Source: an uncultured Pseudoflavonifractor sp. | GTDB lineage: Bacteria; Bacillota; Clostridia; Oscillospirales; Oscillospiraceae | NCBI RefSeq assembly: GCF_944387275.1 | Contig: NZ_CALXEG010000025.1 | Span: 1 to 44,252, forward strand | Direction: 5' to 3' | Length of the DNA stretch: 44,252 bases | Part shown: one piece after another, positions 23,701-32,121 of the stretch | Numbering within the stretch: the first letter of the stretch is position 1 | Layout of the letters: each line of letters begins with the position of its first letter | Position numbers and translations under genes: made by a program | The notes under the pieces: generated by a model | Told to the model about the DNA's origin: nothing | The model's database searches: none | Seen by the model: only the letters and a program-made list of their open reading frames with translations

Positions 23701-26700
23701 CACCTTGCCGGTGACATGGCCCATGATCAGGTCCACGTGGTCCAGCTCGGGGGTGTTGTCCACATCGATGCCGGTGTCGGTGTTGAACAGGGTCTCGTAG
23801 TTGTTGGTGTTGCCCGCCTTGAAGCGGACGGTGACCGTCAGCTGGTCGCCCTCGTCCACGTTCAGCTCGCCGCCCATGGTGGCGGTGCTGCCGTCAGCGG
23901 CGGAGACGGTGAAGCTCAGGTCGGAGATCAGGTTGCCGTACACAGAATAGGCGTTGCCCGAGCGTATGCCCTCCACCACGTCGGAGAAGGTGAACTGCCC
24001 GTCGTCGCCGGGCTCCACCCAGACCTGGTTGGCGGAGTACTCGCTGGCCCAGTAGCCGCTGGAGTAGTTCTCGTCGGCGCTGACCTTGAAGTGGAAGTCG
24101 GAGTTGGCGAAGTTGTAGAACCTGCGGCCCTCGGAGAGCAGGGCGTCCCACACGCCGCCGGTGACGGCGATCATCTCGTCGGCACCGTTGCGAATGGCGC
24201 CGGCGGGCAGCTCGCAGCGGCCGCTGCCCGACATCTGGTTGCCCGGCATGCCCTCAAAGCCGAAGACCACGCTGGGGGCGGCGTCATTGAGACGGCGCAG
24301 GTTCTCAATGGTCACCTCGCCGCTGCCGCCGTTGTGGCGGGAGGGGTGGTTGGGCAGGGCGTAGCTGCCGGGGTAGTTCTCCTCCAGCCAGGCCACCGCG
24401 TCATAGGCGGTCTCGGCCTGGCCGTCGTTCTGGCGGTCGCCGTAGACCGCCTGCTCGTCCATGTCGTCGGACTTCTCATCCAGGTTAAAGAGGCTGGTGG
24501 GGTCGTCGCCGGAGCCCTGGCTGGCGTACAGCCACTCAAAGGCGTGGATGCCGGAGATGGAGGCGTTGCCGTCCTCGTCCAGGATGCCCACGCTGGCGTG
24601 GTCCAGACCGGGCATGTCCCACTCGAAGCCGGTGTTGAGCAGCTTGTCGGTGTACTCGCCCTTCACCTGCAGCTTCTCGATCTCCCGGATCTGGGTCTGG
24701 AGGGCCACATAGAAGGCGGTGTTGTACTGGCCGTTGCCCTGGCCGTCCACGCCGTTGTAGGACTGGCGCAGGTGGTCGGCCAGGCCCAGGAAGTCGAAGG
24801 CGTCGCCGTTCTGGATGTTGTCAAACCGGGCGGCGCTGTTGGCCTCATCCTGGAGCACGTCCTGGTTGCGGAAGGCGGCGGCCAGCACGTTGGTCAGGGA
24901 CATGAAGGCGGAGGTGGCGTCCTTGGACTGGCCGGTGTGGGTGTGGTACTCGCCGGTCATCCACTGGCCTTCGGTCTGGGTCTCCTGCTCCTCCCTGGCC
25001 ATGCCGGGGAAGCGGGTCTCAAAATCCAGGTCGATCTCTCCCTCATTGCCCGGGCCGGTGAGGAAGTTCACGTCAAAAAAGCTCTTCTCGCTCTCGTCCA
25101 GCGAAGCGGCGTAGGGGGAGTAGACCGAGTAGTAGATCTTGTCCGCACTCTCGTCAAACTCCAGGTAGCGGAACCAGCCGTTGCCGCCGTTGTAGGCAAA
25201 CTGCAGGTCGGTGAGGATGGAGATGACCTTGTTGCCGTTGGTGTTGGTCAGCTCCTCCATGCCGGAGCCGTGGCTGTGGCCGCCCACCAGCATAAAGACC
25301 TGGTCGTAGTCCTTGACGATATCCCACAGCTTGCTGCCCTGGGCGCTGAGCTTGATGGCGCTGGGCTGGGTGTCGGAGCAGTTCTGCAGGTCATGGGTGG
25401 TGACGATGGTGGGGCAGTCGGGGTACTCCTCCAGCACGTAGCGGAGCCAGGCCTCGTCGGCGCTGTTCCAGCCTGTGTTGTTGTTGGCGCCCGAGCCGCT
25501 GCCCGTGCAGGACAGGGAGATCACCAGGTAGTTGTAGCTGCCCGCCCGCAGGAACATGTAGGAGCTGTTGCCGTCGCCGTTGGGGGACTGAGTCAGGTAC
25601 CAGCCGGTGCGGCGGGTCCAGGCGGTGCTCTTGCCGGAGAAGCTGTTGTAGTAGTTGTGGATGCCGCTGCTCCAGCCGTCGTGGTTGCCCATCTGCACCA
25701 GGAACTTGATGCCCGCGTCGGGCAGGCGGTAGAAGGCGTCCCGGGCGCTGACATACTGGGCGTCGTCGTTGTTGTCGTCCACCACGTCGCCCAGGTGGAT
25801 GACGCCGGCCACGTTCAGCTCGTCGGCGGTGTCGATGAGCTGGTCGATGGCGGTGTCCATCACGTCGGGGCAGTACTCCACCGTGTTCTGGGTGTCGGGG
25901 ATGAGGACGATGTTGTAGTTGTCCTCATTGCGCAGGGTGTAGGTGTCGTTGCTGCCGAAGTTTTCCACATAATCCTCCGGATTGGGGACAAGCCACTGGT
26001 CCTTGTCCAGCGGCTGGCCGGAGATGCGGATCTCCTGCAGGCTGCCCTGGAGGAACTTGTCCAGGCCGTCCCACCAGGAGGAGCCCACCCGGAACCGGCC
26101 GTCCGCCGGGTCGGCGTACATGCCCACCATCTCGTCGGACACATAGTCCCGGAAGGCCTCGCAGCCGTTGACATAGGTGGCGATCTCGTGTCCGTCGGAG
26201 ACGATGGCGATGTGGTACCACACGCCGCCCTCGTCCATGGACACCGACCAGGCGGCGGAGGACATGTAGTGGTCGCCGTCGGCGTTGCCGGTGATGAACT
26301 GGATCTCCTTGCAGTTGGAGATGGAGGCGTACATGGTGCCCTGCTCCCCCTCCGGGTTGCCGCCGCCCGCGCCCTGACGGCCAATGAGGCTCATCCACTG
26401 GTCGGCGGCGGTCCAGTCCTCGGGGAAGTAGTAGAGGAACTCCATGGTGTAACCATCGGTAAACTCCTCGCTGTTGATGGCCGCGCCGTCCACAGTGATG
26501 AAGTCGGCGCCGGTCTTGGCGCTGTTGTCGCCGTCAAAGACCATGCTGCCGCCCTGGCCGGTCATGCTGTCGTCGGAGAAGGAGAGGTAATCCTCCCAGT
26601 TCTCCTGTCCATAGGTCTCCATTCTCAGGTCGTTGTCGTTGCCGCTCTGGTCCTCAACGATCAGGCTGCCGTCGGCAATACTGCCGGTGGTGTGCGCCTG

Positions 26701-26844
26701 GTCAAACTTCCAGTCGGCCACCACCTTGGGTGTCTCTGTCTCCTCCGCCGTGTCGGCGGCAGAGGCGGGCACTGTTCCCAGCGTCTGGACCGCCAGCAGC
26801 ACTGCCAGCGCCAGGGAACCAATTCGCTTCGCACACAAGTTCAT
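20794..26844 (-). CDS. SLH-anchored multidomain surface phosphoesterase
   Basis: A 2016-residue secreted protein. In order: signal peptide (1-29), a LamG-like lectin domain (about 43-280), a calcineurin-like metallophosphoesterase (311-530: D317, GD at 352-353, GNHD 386-389, H484, GGHSH 521-525), a PHP-type hydrolase-like domain (about 630-960: H634, H636, D690-H691, DFH 916-918), a beta-propeller-like choice-of-anchor-I domain (about 1170-1660), a Thr/Gly-rich linker and three SLH repeats (about 1858-2016) that bind the cell wall. The metal ligands of both hydrolase domains look complete. The ATG at 26844 follows AAGGAG. A Pho-box-like element upstream suggests phosphate control and a role in taking phosphate from extracellular esters; the substrate is unknown. 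Confidence 0.92.
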   Translation of the reverse strand: MNLCAKRIGSLALAVLLAVQTLGTVPASAADTAEETETPKVVADWKFDQAHTTGSIADGSLIVEDQSGNDNDLRMETYGQENWEDYLSFSDDSMTGQGGSMVFDGDNSAKTGADFITVDGAAINSEEFTDGYTMEFLYYFPEDWTAADQWMSLIGRQGAGGGNPEGEQGTMYASISNCKEIQFITGNADGDHYMSSAAWSVSMDEGGVWYHIAIVSDGHEIATYVNGCEAFRDYVSDEMVGMYADPADGRFRVGSSWWDGLDKFLQGSLQEIRISGQPLDKDQWLVPNPEDYVENFGSNDTYTLRNEDNYNIVLIPDTQNTVEYCPDVMDTAIDQLIDTADELNVAGVIHLGDVVDDNNDDAQYVSARDAFYRLPDAGIKFLVQMGNHDGWSSGIHNYYNSFSGKSTAWTRRTGWYLTQSPNGDGNSSYMFLRAGSYNYLVISLSCTGSGSGANNNTGWNSADEAWLRYVLEEYPDCPTIVTTHDLQNCSDTQPSAIKLSAQGSKLWDIVKDYDQVFMLVGGHSHGSGMEELTNTNGNKVISILTDLQFAYNGGNGWFRYLEFDESADKIYYSVYSPYAASLDESEKSFFDVNFLTGPGNEGEIDLDFETRFPGMAREEQETQTEGQWMTGEYHTHTGQSKDATSAFMSLTNVLAAAFRNQDVLQDEANSAARFDNIQNGDAFDFLGLADHLRQSYNGVDGQGNGQYNTAFYVALQTQIREIEKLQVKGEYTDKLLNTGFEWDMPGLDHASVGILDEDGNASISGIHAFEWLYASQGSGDDPTSLFNLDEKSDDMDEQAVYGDRQNDGQAETAYDAVAWLEENYPGSYALPNHPSRHNGGSGEVTIENLRRLNDAAPSVVFGFEGMPGNQMSGSGRCELPAGAIRNGADEMIAVTGGVWDALLSEGRRFYNFANSDFHFKVSADENYSSGYWASEYSANQVWVEPGDDGQFTFSDVVEGIRSGNAYSVYGNLISDLSFTVSAADGSTATMGGELNVDEGDQLTVTVRFKAGNTNNYETLFNTDTGIDVDNTPELDHVDLIMGHVTGKVDDSQYGSTDNTDAKIVKTFTKEELAQALGEDGYYTLTFPMEADSDLYFRLRGTTVSEVDGNGDPLSDADYSGISDNHTRFDTINDSNYASLCFYANPIWVNVEQAPEAQTQGMENGSASLDLTKIAGYTSGQFDVDGGVMEIVAYNSVNGYAYAVNGKSGLLAVIPMGELEDTGVVTALTGTSFDVKSAVEAADSAFAYGDMTSVAVSPDGTTLAVALQAAGYADPGRVALFTCNADGSLTLSKVIAVGVQPDMVTFADNNTLLTADEGEPREGYGDGATDPKGSVTVVDVTAGTADVVDFTAFDEQREDLVAAGIVLKKDTAPSVDLEPEYIAVSGGKAYVTLQEANAIAVLDIASRTFTGIYSAGFEDYSTTPVDIDKKDEAYSPKTYESLMGIRMPDGIAAFEKDGKTYLLTANEGDSREWGDYLNEDEVNFGKAGKTSPSGKITAENSGLTGKVVFFLAEDYDGLNAEKDYLFGGRSFTLYQVTDTGIQEIFTSGDDFEALTAKYLPDYFNCSNDNATLDDRSGKKGPEAESVAVGTVDGRTYAFIALERTGGVMVYDVTDPAHVSYVNYINSRDFASVVPGSEEYDGGELDKWVTGGDVAPEGFAFVPAAVSPTGEALLLTACEVSGTVAVYELEPEETQAPVTGGGTASGSKTQTTTNPDGSVTTTVTRPDGSKTETTKAPNGATSVVNTSKDGQVEAQVTLTEKAMAAVEQGQAVALPMPAVTASDDRASAPTITVDLPGSSARVEIPVENVTPGTVAVLVKADGTESVIPTSITTENGVAVTLSDGGTVKIVDNTKTFADVPSGHWSEAAIAFAASRELFNGTGENTFDPAGQMTRAMILTVLARYDGQDTTGGSTWYEQGVRWAVDNGVSDGASLDSAVSREQLVTMLWRYAGSPAAQGGLNAYPDSASVSNWAAQAMAWAVETGLITGTGAGELNPQGTATRAEVAAILVRFVEKTGV

Positions 26845-26976
26845 CTGGATTCTCCTTCTGTCGAGATTGGGCCCTGATGCCGCAGCGACTTCCCGCCCCG
26901 GCTGAATATATTCCGTCCGGGGCTGCATCGGACCCAGGCGGTTCCCAACAGGGAGCCGCCGCTTTACGCAGGGAAG

Positions 26977-27005
26977 AGTTTAGCACCCGCCTTTCGGCTT
27001 ATCCA
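26977..27005 (-). promoter_or_regulatory. Putative promoter of the SLH phosphoesterase
   Basis: The minus strand has an extended -10, TGC before TAAACT (26977-26982), and a poor -35 TGGATA (27000-27005) at 17 bases. A weak -35 is what an activator-dependent promoter would show. Confidence 0.5.
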
Positions 27006-27013
27006 TGCGGATT

Positions 27014-27041
27014 GGGTGAAGCTTGTGTAAAACTTGTGTAA
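27014..27041 (-). promoter_or_regulatory. Pho-box-like triple direct repeat
   Basis: The minus strand carries TTACAC-N5-TTACAC-N5-TCACCC with an exact 11-base period, just upstream of the -35. The known PhoP box of Firmicutes is a set of TT(A/T)ACA-like hexamers with the same period. The downstream gene encodes a phosphoesterase, which fits. Binding is inferred. Confidence 0.55.
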
Positions 27042-27054
27042 TCCTGCGGGACGG

Positions 27055-27098
27055 AAAAAAACGTCCCCTGCCCAGGCCGGTCAGCCTGCACAGGGGAC
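27055..27098 (-). terminator. Terminator after the TPM-domain gene
   Basis: A strong hairpin (27063-27098) with GTCCCCTG/CAGGGGAC arms is followed on the minus strand by seven T. Confidence 0.85.
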
Positions 27099-27140
27099 GC
27101 GCTTGTATGGTCTGTTTTTTTGTGAGCCGTGTCCGTCGTG

Positions 27141-28271
27141 TTACCGGCGGCCGCCGAAGGACCCGCCGCCCCGTCCGCCGCCAAAGGAACCGCCGCCCCG
27201 GGAGCCGCCGCCGAAGCCGCCCCGGCTTCCACCGAAGGACCCGCCCCCGCGGGAACCGCCAAAGCCGCCGCCCCGGAAGGAGCCGCCGCCTCTGCTGGCG
27301 CCGCCGCCAAAGCCGCCGGGTCTGCCGCCGGAGGGACGGCCGCCGAAGGTGCCGCCCCCTCTGGGGCCACGGTTGCCCACGCCGCCGAAGCCGCCCGGAT
27401 TACCGCCGCCGGGACGTCCGGGACCGCCGGGGCCTCTGGGTCCTCCGGGAGGCGGCGGAGGAGGCGGACGGTGCCAGTGCCGCCGGTACCAGTAGGAGCC
27501 GGGCCGGTGCCAGAAGAGGATGGGCCGGAACACATAGGGCGGCGTGGCCACGCCGTAGTACCGGGCCCGGTATGCGTTGTACCGGGAGCGGTCCACCGCG
27601 CTGAGGATGACCACCAGCACAATCAGCAAAATCACCAGCCAGACCACCCATCTGTAGGCATACCCATAGGAATAGCCGGTATAGCCGGGGCTGTCAGGCA
27701 GAGCGTCATTGCCCACACCGAAATTGGTGTAGTAGAGGTCGTTGAGGCCGCTGTAAAGGCTGAGTACAGCCGCCTCGTACCTGCCGGCGTAGAAATCACC
27801 GGCCAGGTATTCCTCCAGGAATGCGTCCACCCGGCTGTCGGGCAGCATGGTGGCGAAGTCGTCGCCGGTGGCCAGATAGTAGCCTCCCTCTGCCACCGTG
27901 AGGACCAGCACCGCGTCTCCCTCGCCCAGGCCCAGGCCCGAGCCCAGCTCATAGGCGTAGTCGGCAAAGTCGTCTACGGTCTGCACGTCGGAGGGCACAG
28001 ACTCCATGGTCACCACGCCCACCACGCTGTTGTACCGGTCATCCCAGTTGGCGTTGTAGAGGGCGATGGTCTCCTCCGCATTGCTTGACAACAGGTCCGC
28101 CCTGTCGTCCACGAATTTGGCGTAATAGGTGGTATCCAGCCCGGTGTCCAGGGACCCGGTCTGGCTGCCCACTGCGGCTGCCGGTTGACGCCACAGGCCG
28201 ATACCCACCGCCGCCGCAATGGCGATGCACATCACTAGCACCGCCACGCCGGTTTTCTGAAAAATCTTCAT
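27141..28271 (-). CDS. TPM-domain membrane protein with a Gly/Arg/Ser-rich tail
   Basis: A 376-residue protein. A signal-anchor helix (8-28) is followed by a TPM domain (about 48-190; VDDRADLLS and DAVLVLTVAEGGYYLATG). A second membrane helix (about 208-228) leads to a proline run and then a C-terminal tail of some 110 residues made of GGGSFGGSRGG-like repeats. This plan matches the YgcG type. TPM domains act in membrane-protein quality control in some bacteria and as phosphatases in plants; the role here is open. It is third after xpaC and telA, with no T-run terminator in between. Confidence 0.88.
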   Translation of the reverse strand: MKIFQKTGVAVLVMCIAIAAAVGIGLWRQPAAAVGSQTGSLDTGLDTTYYAKFVDDRADLLSSNAEETIALYNANWDDRYNSVVGVVTMESVPSDVQTVDDFADYAYELGSGLGLGEGDAVLVLTVAEGGYYLATGDDFATMLPDSRVDAFLEEYLAGDFYAGRYEAAVLSLYSGLNDLYYTNFGVGNDALPDSPGYTGYSYGYAYRWVVWLVILLIVLVVILSAVDRSRYNAYRARYYGVATPPYVFRPILFWHRPGSYWYRRHWHRPPPPPPPGGPRGPGGPGRPGGGNPGGFGGVGNRGPRGGGTFGGRPSGGRPGGFGGGASRGGGSFRGGGFGGSRGGGSFGGSRGGFGGGSRGGGSFGGGRGGGSFGGRR

Positions 28272-28369
28272 TATGTCCCTCCGCTCCGGGGGCTGCCTTT
28301 GCGCCCGCTCGGGAGCACTGTCGGTCTATGGGACGGACTCATCCCGTCCCGCGTTCTGTTTTTGGGGAA

Positions 28370-29578
28370 TCAGCCCCGCAGCTCCAGCAGCTTCTGCTTG
28401 AGTTCGCCTTCGATGCGGCCCAGCTCCACCTCGGCCTCGCGGCGCTTCTGGGCGCCCTCCTGCTGGATCTTCATGACCTCATCCAGGGTAGAGATGAGCT
28501 GCTGGTTGGTGTGCTGGAGGGTCTGGATGTCCACCACGCTGCGCTCGGCCTCCTTGGCGGTCTCAATGGTGCCCATCTTCAGCATGTCCGCGTTCTTCTG
28601 GAGCAGCTCGTTGGTCATATTGGTCACCGCGCTCTGGGCGGCGGTGGCCTGACGGGAGTGCTCCAGGCCCAGGGCCAGCACCATCTGGCTCTTCCACAGG
28701 GGGATGGTGTTCACCAGGGAGGACTGGATCTTCTCCAGCATCAGGGTGTCGTTGTTCTGGATGAGCCGGGTCTGGGGGCCCATCTGAATGGAGATCATAC
28801 GGGTGAGCTCCAGGTCGTGGATCTTCTTCTCAAAGCGGTTGCACATGTTGGCCAGGTCGTTGTAGGCCTGGGCGTCCTCCTGGGCGCCGGTGGCGGCGGC
28901 CTTCTTGCGCAGCTCCTCCAGCTCGCCGGTGCGGACGGCCTGCAGCTTCTTCTTGCCGGCGATGATGTACATCGTCAGCTCCTTGTAGTACTTGGTGTTC
29001 AGGTCGTACATCTGGTCCAGCATGGCGATGTCCTTCATCAGGGTGACCTGGTGGCCCTCCAGAATCTGGACGATCTTGTCCACGTTGGTCTCGGCCTTGG
29101 AGTAGGCCACCTTCATCTCCTCCAGCTCGTTGCGCTTGCGCTGGAAGAAGCCCATGATGCCCTTCTTCTCCTCCACATTGAAGCCCTTGAGCTGGACCAC
29201 CAGGGAGCTGAGGGCCTGCCCCACCTCGCCCAGGTCCTTGGTGCGCACCGAGTTGAGGGTATTCTCCGAGAAGGAGGCCACGTTCTTCTGGGCGGCGGCG
29301 CCGTACTGGAGGACCACGTTGGAGTCGGTGATGTCGATCTTCTGGGAGAAGTCGTCCACCATCTTCCGCTCGGCCTCGGTGAGCATGCTCTCGTCGATCT
29401 TCACCGCGTTGGCGTCCCGCTGGGCCTGGGCAGCTGCGGTCTCCTCGGCGCCCAGGGTGGGCTCCAGAGTCAGGGTGGGGGCTTCCGGCGTGCGGAGCAC
29501 AGTCTCAGCCTGGGCGGCCTGGGCCGCGCCGGTGGGGTCCAGGGTCAGCTCGGGGGTCATATCGATCTTGTCGGTCAT
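28370..29578 (-). CDS. telA: TelA-family toxic-anion resistance protein
   Basis: A 402-residue, mostly alpha-helical coiled-coil protein of the TelA (toxic anion resistance) family, seen from KIDITDSNVVLQYGAAAQKNVASFS through IPLWKSQMVLALGLEHSRQATAAQ. The N-terminal 65 residues are acidic and variable. Homologues are linked to tellurite and cell-wall antibiotic tolerance by an unclear mechanism. It lies 24 bases after xpaC, the usual partner. Confidence 0.93.
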   Translation of the reverse strand: MTDKIDMTPELTLDPTGAAQAAQAETVLRTPEAPTLTLEPTLGAEETAAAQAQRDANAVKIDESMLTEAERKMVDDFSQKIDITDSNVVLQYGAAAQKNVASFSENTLNSVRTKDLGEVGQALSSLVVQLKGFNVEEKKGIMGFFQRKRNELEEMKVAYSKAETNVDKIVQILEGHQVTLMKDIAMLDQMYDLNTKYYKELTMYIIAGKKKLQAVRTGELEELRKKAAATGAQEDAQAYNDLANMCNRFEKKIHDLELTRMISIQMGPQTRLIQNNDTLMLEKIQSSLVNTIPLWKSQMVLALGLEHSRQATAAQSAVTNMTNELLQKNADMLKMGTIETAKEAERSVVDIQTLQHTNQQLISTLDEVMKIQQEGAQKRREAEVELGRIEGELKQKLLELRG

Positions 29579-29602
29579 AGGGATTCATCCTTTCCTCGTT
29601 GT

Positions 29603-30328
29603 TTATGACTGGGCCGTCATCTGGTCCCCGCTCAGCCCCTCCTGGGCCAGCAGATTTTCCAGTACGGTAATATCAGTGGAGATGTCCAGCGCCTCGTCCC
29701 CAAAGAGGGCGTCCAGCTGGCGGTCAAAGGCGGACACCACCGTGTCCATGCTCTGCTCGATCCGGCCCATGGTGCCGTCGATGTTGGTGCCCGACACGCC
29801 GGCGGCGTCCATCCGGTCGTAGGCGTTGAGCAGCTTGAGGGTGGTGGGCAGGTAGTAGTTCATGAAGCGGCTGATCTGGCTCTTCTTGGCCGGCTTCTCC
29901 ACCACCAGATCAAAGATCTTCTTGGTGGTGGCCTCCAGGTGGTCGATCTGGGCGGAGAGCTTCTCGTCCTGGATGGAGTCGTTGAGGCGGCGCATCTCGG
30001 ACAGGGCCATGTCCCGCTGCTTGAGCAGGCCGTCCAGCTCCGGGTCGCCGGTGGACTGCCGCTCCGCCTTGGGCTCCGGCGGAGTCTGGGCCTGCTCCTT
30101 CTTGGGAGGCTCTTTCTTCTCCGTCGCCTTCTTCTCCGCCTCCGGGTCCGCGATCTGATAGGTCTTGTCAGGCCAGATGGCCTTGCCGATGATAAAGGCC
30201 ACCACCGACGCCACCGCGGCCAGCACGTAGTCCAGCGGCCGGTACAGGGGCAGCAGCAGCGCCCAGGCCAGCCACAGGGCGGCCACCAGGTAAAAGGGCG
30301 CCACTGAGCGTTTCACTTTTTTTGTCAT
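29603..30328 (-). CDS. xpaC: XpaC-like membrane protein
   Basis: A 241-residue protein with two membrane helices (about 10-28 and 32-48), a Lys/Glu/Pro-rich linker (60-95) and a helical C-terminal domain of the XpaC type (QISRFMNYYLPTTLKLLNAYDRM). XpaC was first linked to hydrolysis of an indolyl phosphate, but the true function is unknown; it commonly pairs with telA. ATG 30328 has GGAGGAG before it, while a 43-codon upstream extension of the frame has no ribosome site and lies in the leader. Confidence 0.88.
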   Translation of the reverse strand: MTKKVKRSVAPFYLVAALWLAWALLLPLYRPLDYVLAAVASVVAFIIGKAIWPDKTYQIADPEAEKKATEKKEPPKKEQAQTPPEPKAERQSTGDPELDGLLKQRDMALSEMRRLNDSIQDEKLSAQIDHLEATTKKIFDLVVEKPAKKSQISRFMNYYLPTTLKLLNAYDRMDAAGVSGTNIDGTMGRIEQSMDTVVSAFDRQLDALFGDEALDISTDITVLENLLAQEGLSGDQMTAQS

Positions 30329-30528
30329 AATCTCCTCCATGCCCTTGGCAACAGGGCAGCCGCGCTTTTCGCCAAAATCGGGGGCAAAAAAGCTCTGTTT
30401 CAGGCCGGTCAAAGAGATTGACCGGATCTTTCCGCGCTGATATGTCCGCTCCGGCATCCCGGCCGGAGGACTGCCCGGGCCCTTCTTTGCCCGGTATATG
30501 TCCCTGATGGGTATTCCATTTCCAGTTT

Positions 30529-30557
30529 ATTGTACCCCCCCTATCAGAGGGTGTCAA
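30529..30557 (-). promoter_or_regulatory. Promoter of xpaC-telA-TPM
   Basis: A perfect TTGACA (30552-30557) and TACAAT (30529-30534) are spaced by 17 bases on the minus strand. The leader to xpaC is about 190 bases and contains a hairpin CCGGTCAA/TTGACCGG with TTTTTT some 14 bases further on, possibly an attenuator. No other gene lies in 30329-30656. Confidence 0.8.
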
Positions 30558-30564
30558 GAACACG

Positions 30565-30593
30565 TTGACTTTAGCACTTAAATTCATTAGAAT
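30565..30593 (+). promoter_or_regulatory. Promoter of ilvA
   Basis: TTGACT (30565-30570) and TAGAAT (30588-30593) are 17 bases apart, with 63 bases of leader before the ATG. No T-box or leader peptide is visible. Confidence 0.75.
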
Positions 30594-30656
30594 AATGGTT
30601 ATCTATATTCAAAGGGATGACCTGACCGGCCGATCCCCAGCAAAGGGGTTTTCACC

Positions 30657-31877
30657 ATGATGACATTGGAAGATTTCAAAGCCGCCCGCAATGTACTCTC
30701 GGGCGTCATCACCAACACGGGGCTTGTCCCCAGCACGGCCCTGTCCAAGGCCTCGGGCAACAATGTGTATCTGAAGCCGGAGAACATGCAGGTCACCGGC
30801 GCGTACAAGATCCGCGGCGCCTACTTCAAGCTGTCCACCCTGTCCGAGGAGGAGAAGGCCAGAGGTCTGGTCACCGCCTCGGCGGGCAACCACGCCCAGG
30901 GCGTGGCCTACGCGGCCCAGGCCGCGGGCGTCAAGGCCACCATCGTCATGCCCACCACCACCCCCCTGGTGAAGGTGAACAACACCAAGGACTACGGCGC
31001 CGAGGTGGTGCTCCACGGCGAGACCTTTGACGACGCCGCCGCTCTGGCCCAGCAGCTGGTGGAGGAGCGGGGCCTGACCTACGTGCCCCCCTTCAACGAC
31101 CTGGCGGTGGCCACCGGTCAGGGCACCATTGCCTATGAGATCTTCCAGAGCCTGCCCGATGTGGACGTGATCCTGGTGCCCATCGGCGGCGGCGGCCTGG
31201 CGGCGGGCGTGTCCACCCTGGCCAAGCTGCTCAACCCCAACGTGAAGGTCATCGGCGTGGAGCCCACCGGCGCCGCGTCCATGAAGGCCAGCGTGGAGGC
31301 GGGCCATGTGGTCACGCTGGACCACGTGGAGACCATCGCTGACGGCGTGGCTGTGAAAACCCCCGGCGACCTCATTTTCCCCTATATCCAGCAGAATATT
31401 GACGACATCATCACCATCGACGACGTGGAGCTGGTGGACGCCTTCCTGGACATGATCGAAAAGCACAAGATGATCGTGGAGAACTCCGGCCTGCTGCCCA
31501 TCGCCGCCCTCAGCCACCTGGACTGCAGGGGCAAGAACGTGGTCTGCGTGCTCTCCGGCGGCAACATGGACGTGATCACCGTGGCCAGCCTGGTGCAGCA
31601 CGGCCTCATCAACCGGGGCCGCGTGTTCACCTTCTCCGTCCAGCTGCCCGACCGGCCCGGCGAGCTGCTGCGGGTGGCCGAGATCATCTCCCGTGAGAAC
31701 GGCAACATCATCAAGCTGGAGCACAACCAGTTCGTCAACATCAACCGCCAGAGCGGCGTGGAGCTGCGGGTGACGCTGGAGGCCTTCGGCCACACCCACA
31801 AGCGCACCATCCTCACCGCCATGCGCTCCGCCGGGTACGACGCCCGGGAGGTCAACACCGGCGACTTTTACGACTGA
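30657..31877 (+). CDS. ilvA: Threonine ammonia-lyase with ACT domain
   Basis: A 406-residue PLP enzyme that deaminates threonine to 2-oxobutyrate, the precursor of isoleucine. The PLP lysine is K51 in TGAYKIRGA. The phosphate-binding loop is SAGNHAQG (75-82) and the second glycine loop GGGG is at 177-180. The C-terminal ACT domain (about 325-403) begins FTFSVQLPDRPGELLRVAEI. This short form with one ACT domain is the usual type in Firmicutes and can be biosynthetic or catabolic. Together with ilvBNC and ilvD a biosynthetic role is likely. Confidence 0.96.
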   Translation: MMTLEDFKAARNVLSGVITNTGLVPSTALSKASGNNVYLKPENMQVTGAYKIRGAYFKLSTLSEEEKARGLVTASAGNHAQGVAYAAQAAGVKATIVMPTTTPLVKVNNTKDYGAEVVLHGETFDDAAALAQQLVEERGLTYVPPFNDLAVATGQGTIAYEIFQSLPDVDVILVPIGGGGLAAGVSTLAKLLNPNVKVIGVEPTGAASMKASVEAGHVVTLDHVETIADGVAVKTPGDLIFPYIQQNIDDIITIDDVELVDAFLDMIEKHKMIVENSGLLPIAALSHLDCRGKNVVCVLSGGNMDVITVASLVQHGLINRGRVFTFSVQLPDRPGELLRVAEIISRENGNIIKLEHNQFVNINRQSGVELRVTLEAFGHTHKRTILTAMRSAGYDAREVNTGDFYD

Positions 31878-31894
31878 TCCCCCCTGATCCTGCT

Positions 31895-31925
31895 GCCGTC
31901 CGGCGGGCAGAGCCCGCCGGACGGC
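31895..31925 (+). terminator. Hairpin after ilvA
   Basis: A perfect 14-bp GC-rich stem with loop AGA begins 18 bases after the stop. There is no T run. The rest of 31926-32121 is GC-rich and I see no gene or clear promoter in it. Confidence 0.5.
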
Positions 31926-32121
31926 TATCTGAAAGCGGTTGTTCCCCCGGCCGGACCGCCGGGCCGTGGGAGCAGAGCGGGGGGAAGCCGCCGCCGGCTG
32001 GGAGCGATTCCGCTGTGCCATCCTATGTGCCGGACCGGCCCCGGGTGCGGCGGGGACCCTTGCCCCACTGAATGCATCATACAGGAAATTTTTCAATTTC
32101 TGTTAAAGCGGAGGTTTAAGT

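Noticed and set aside
30329..30528. Extension of xpaC upstream to 30457
   Set aside because: The extra 43 codons have no ribosome site and overlap leader structure; ATG 30328 has GGAGGAG before it.
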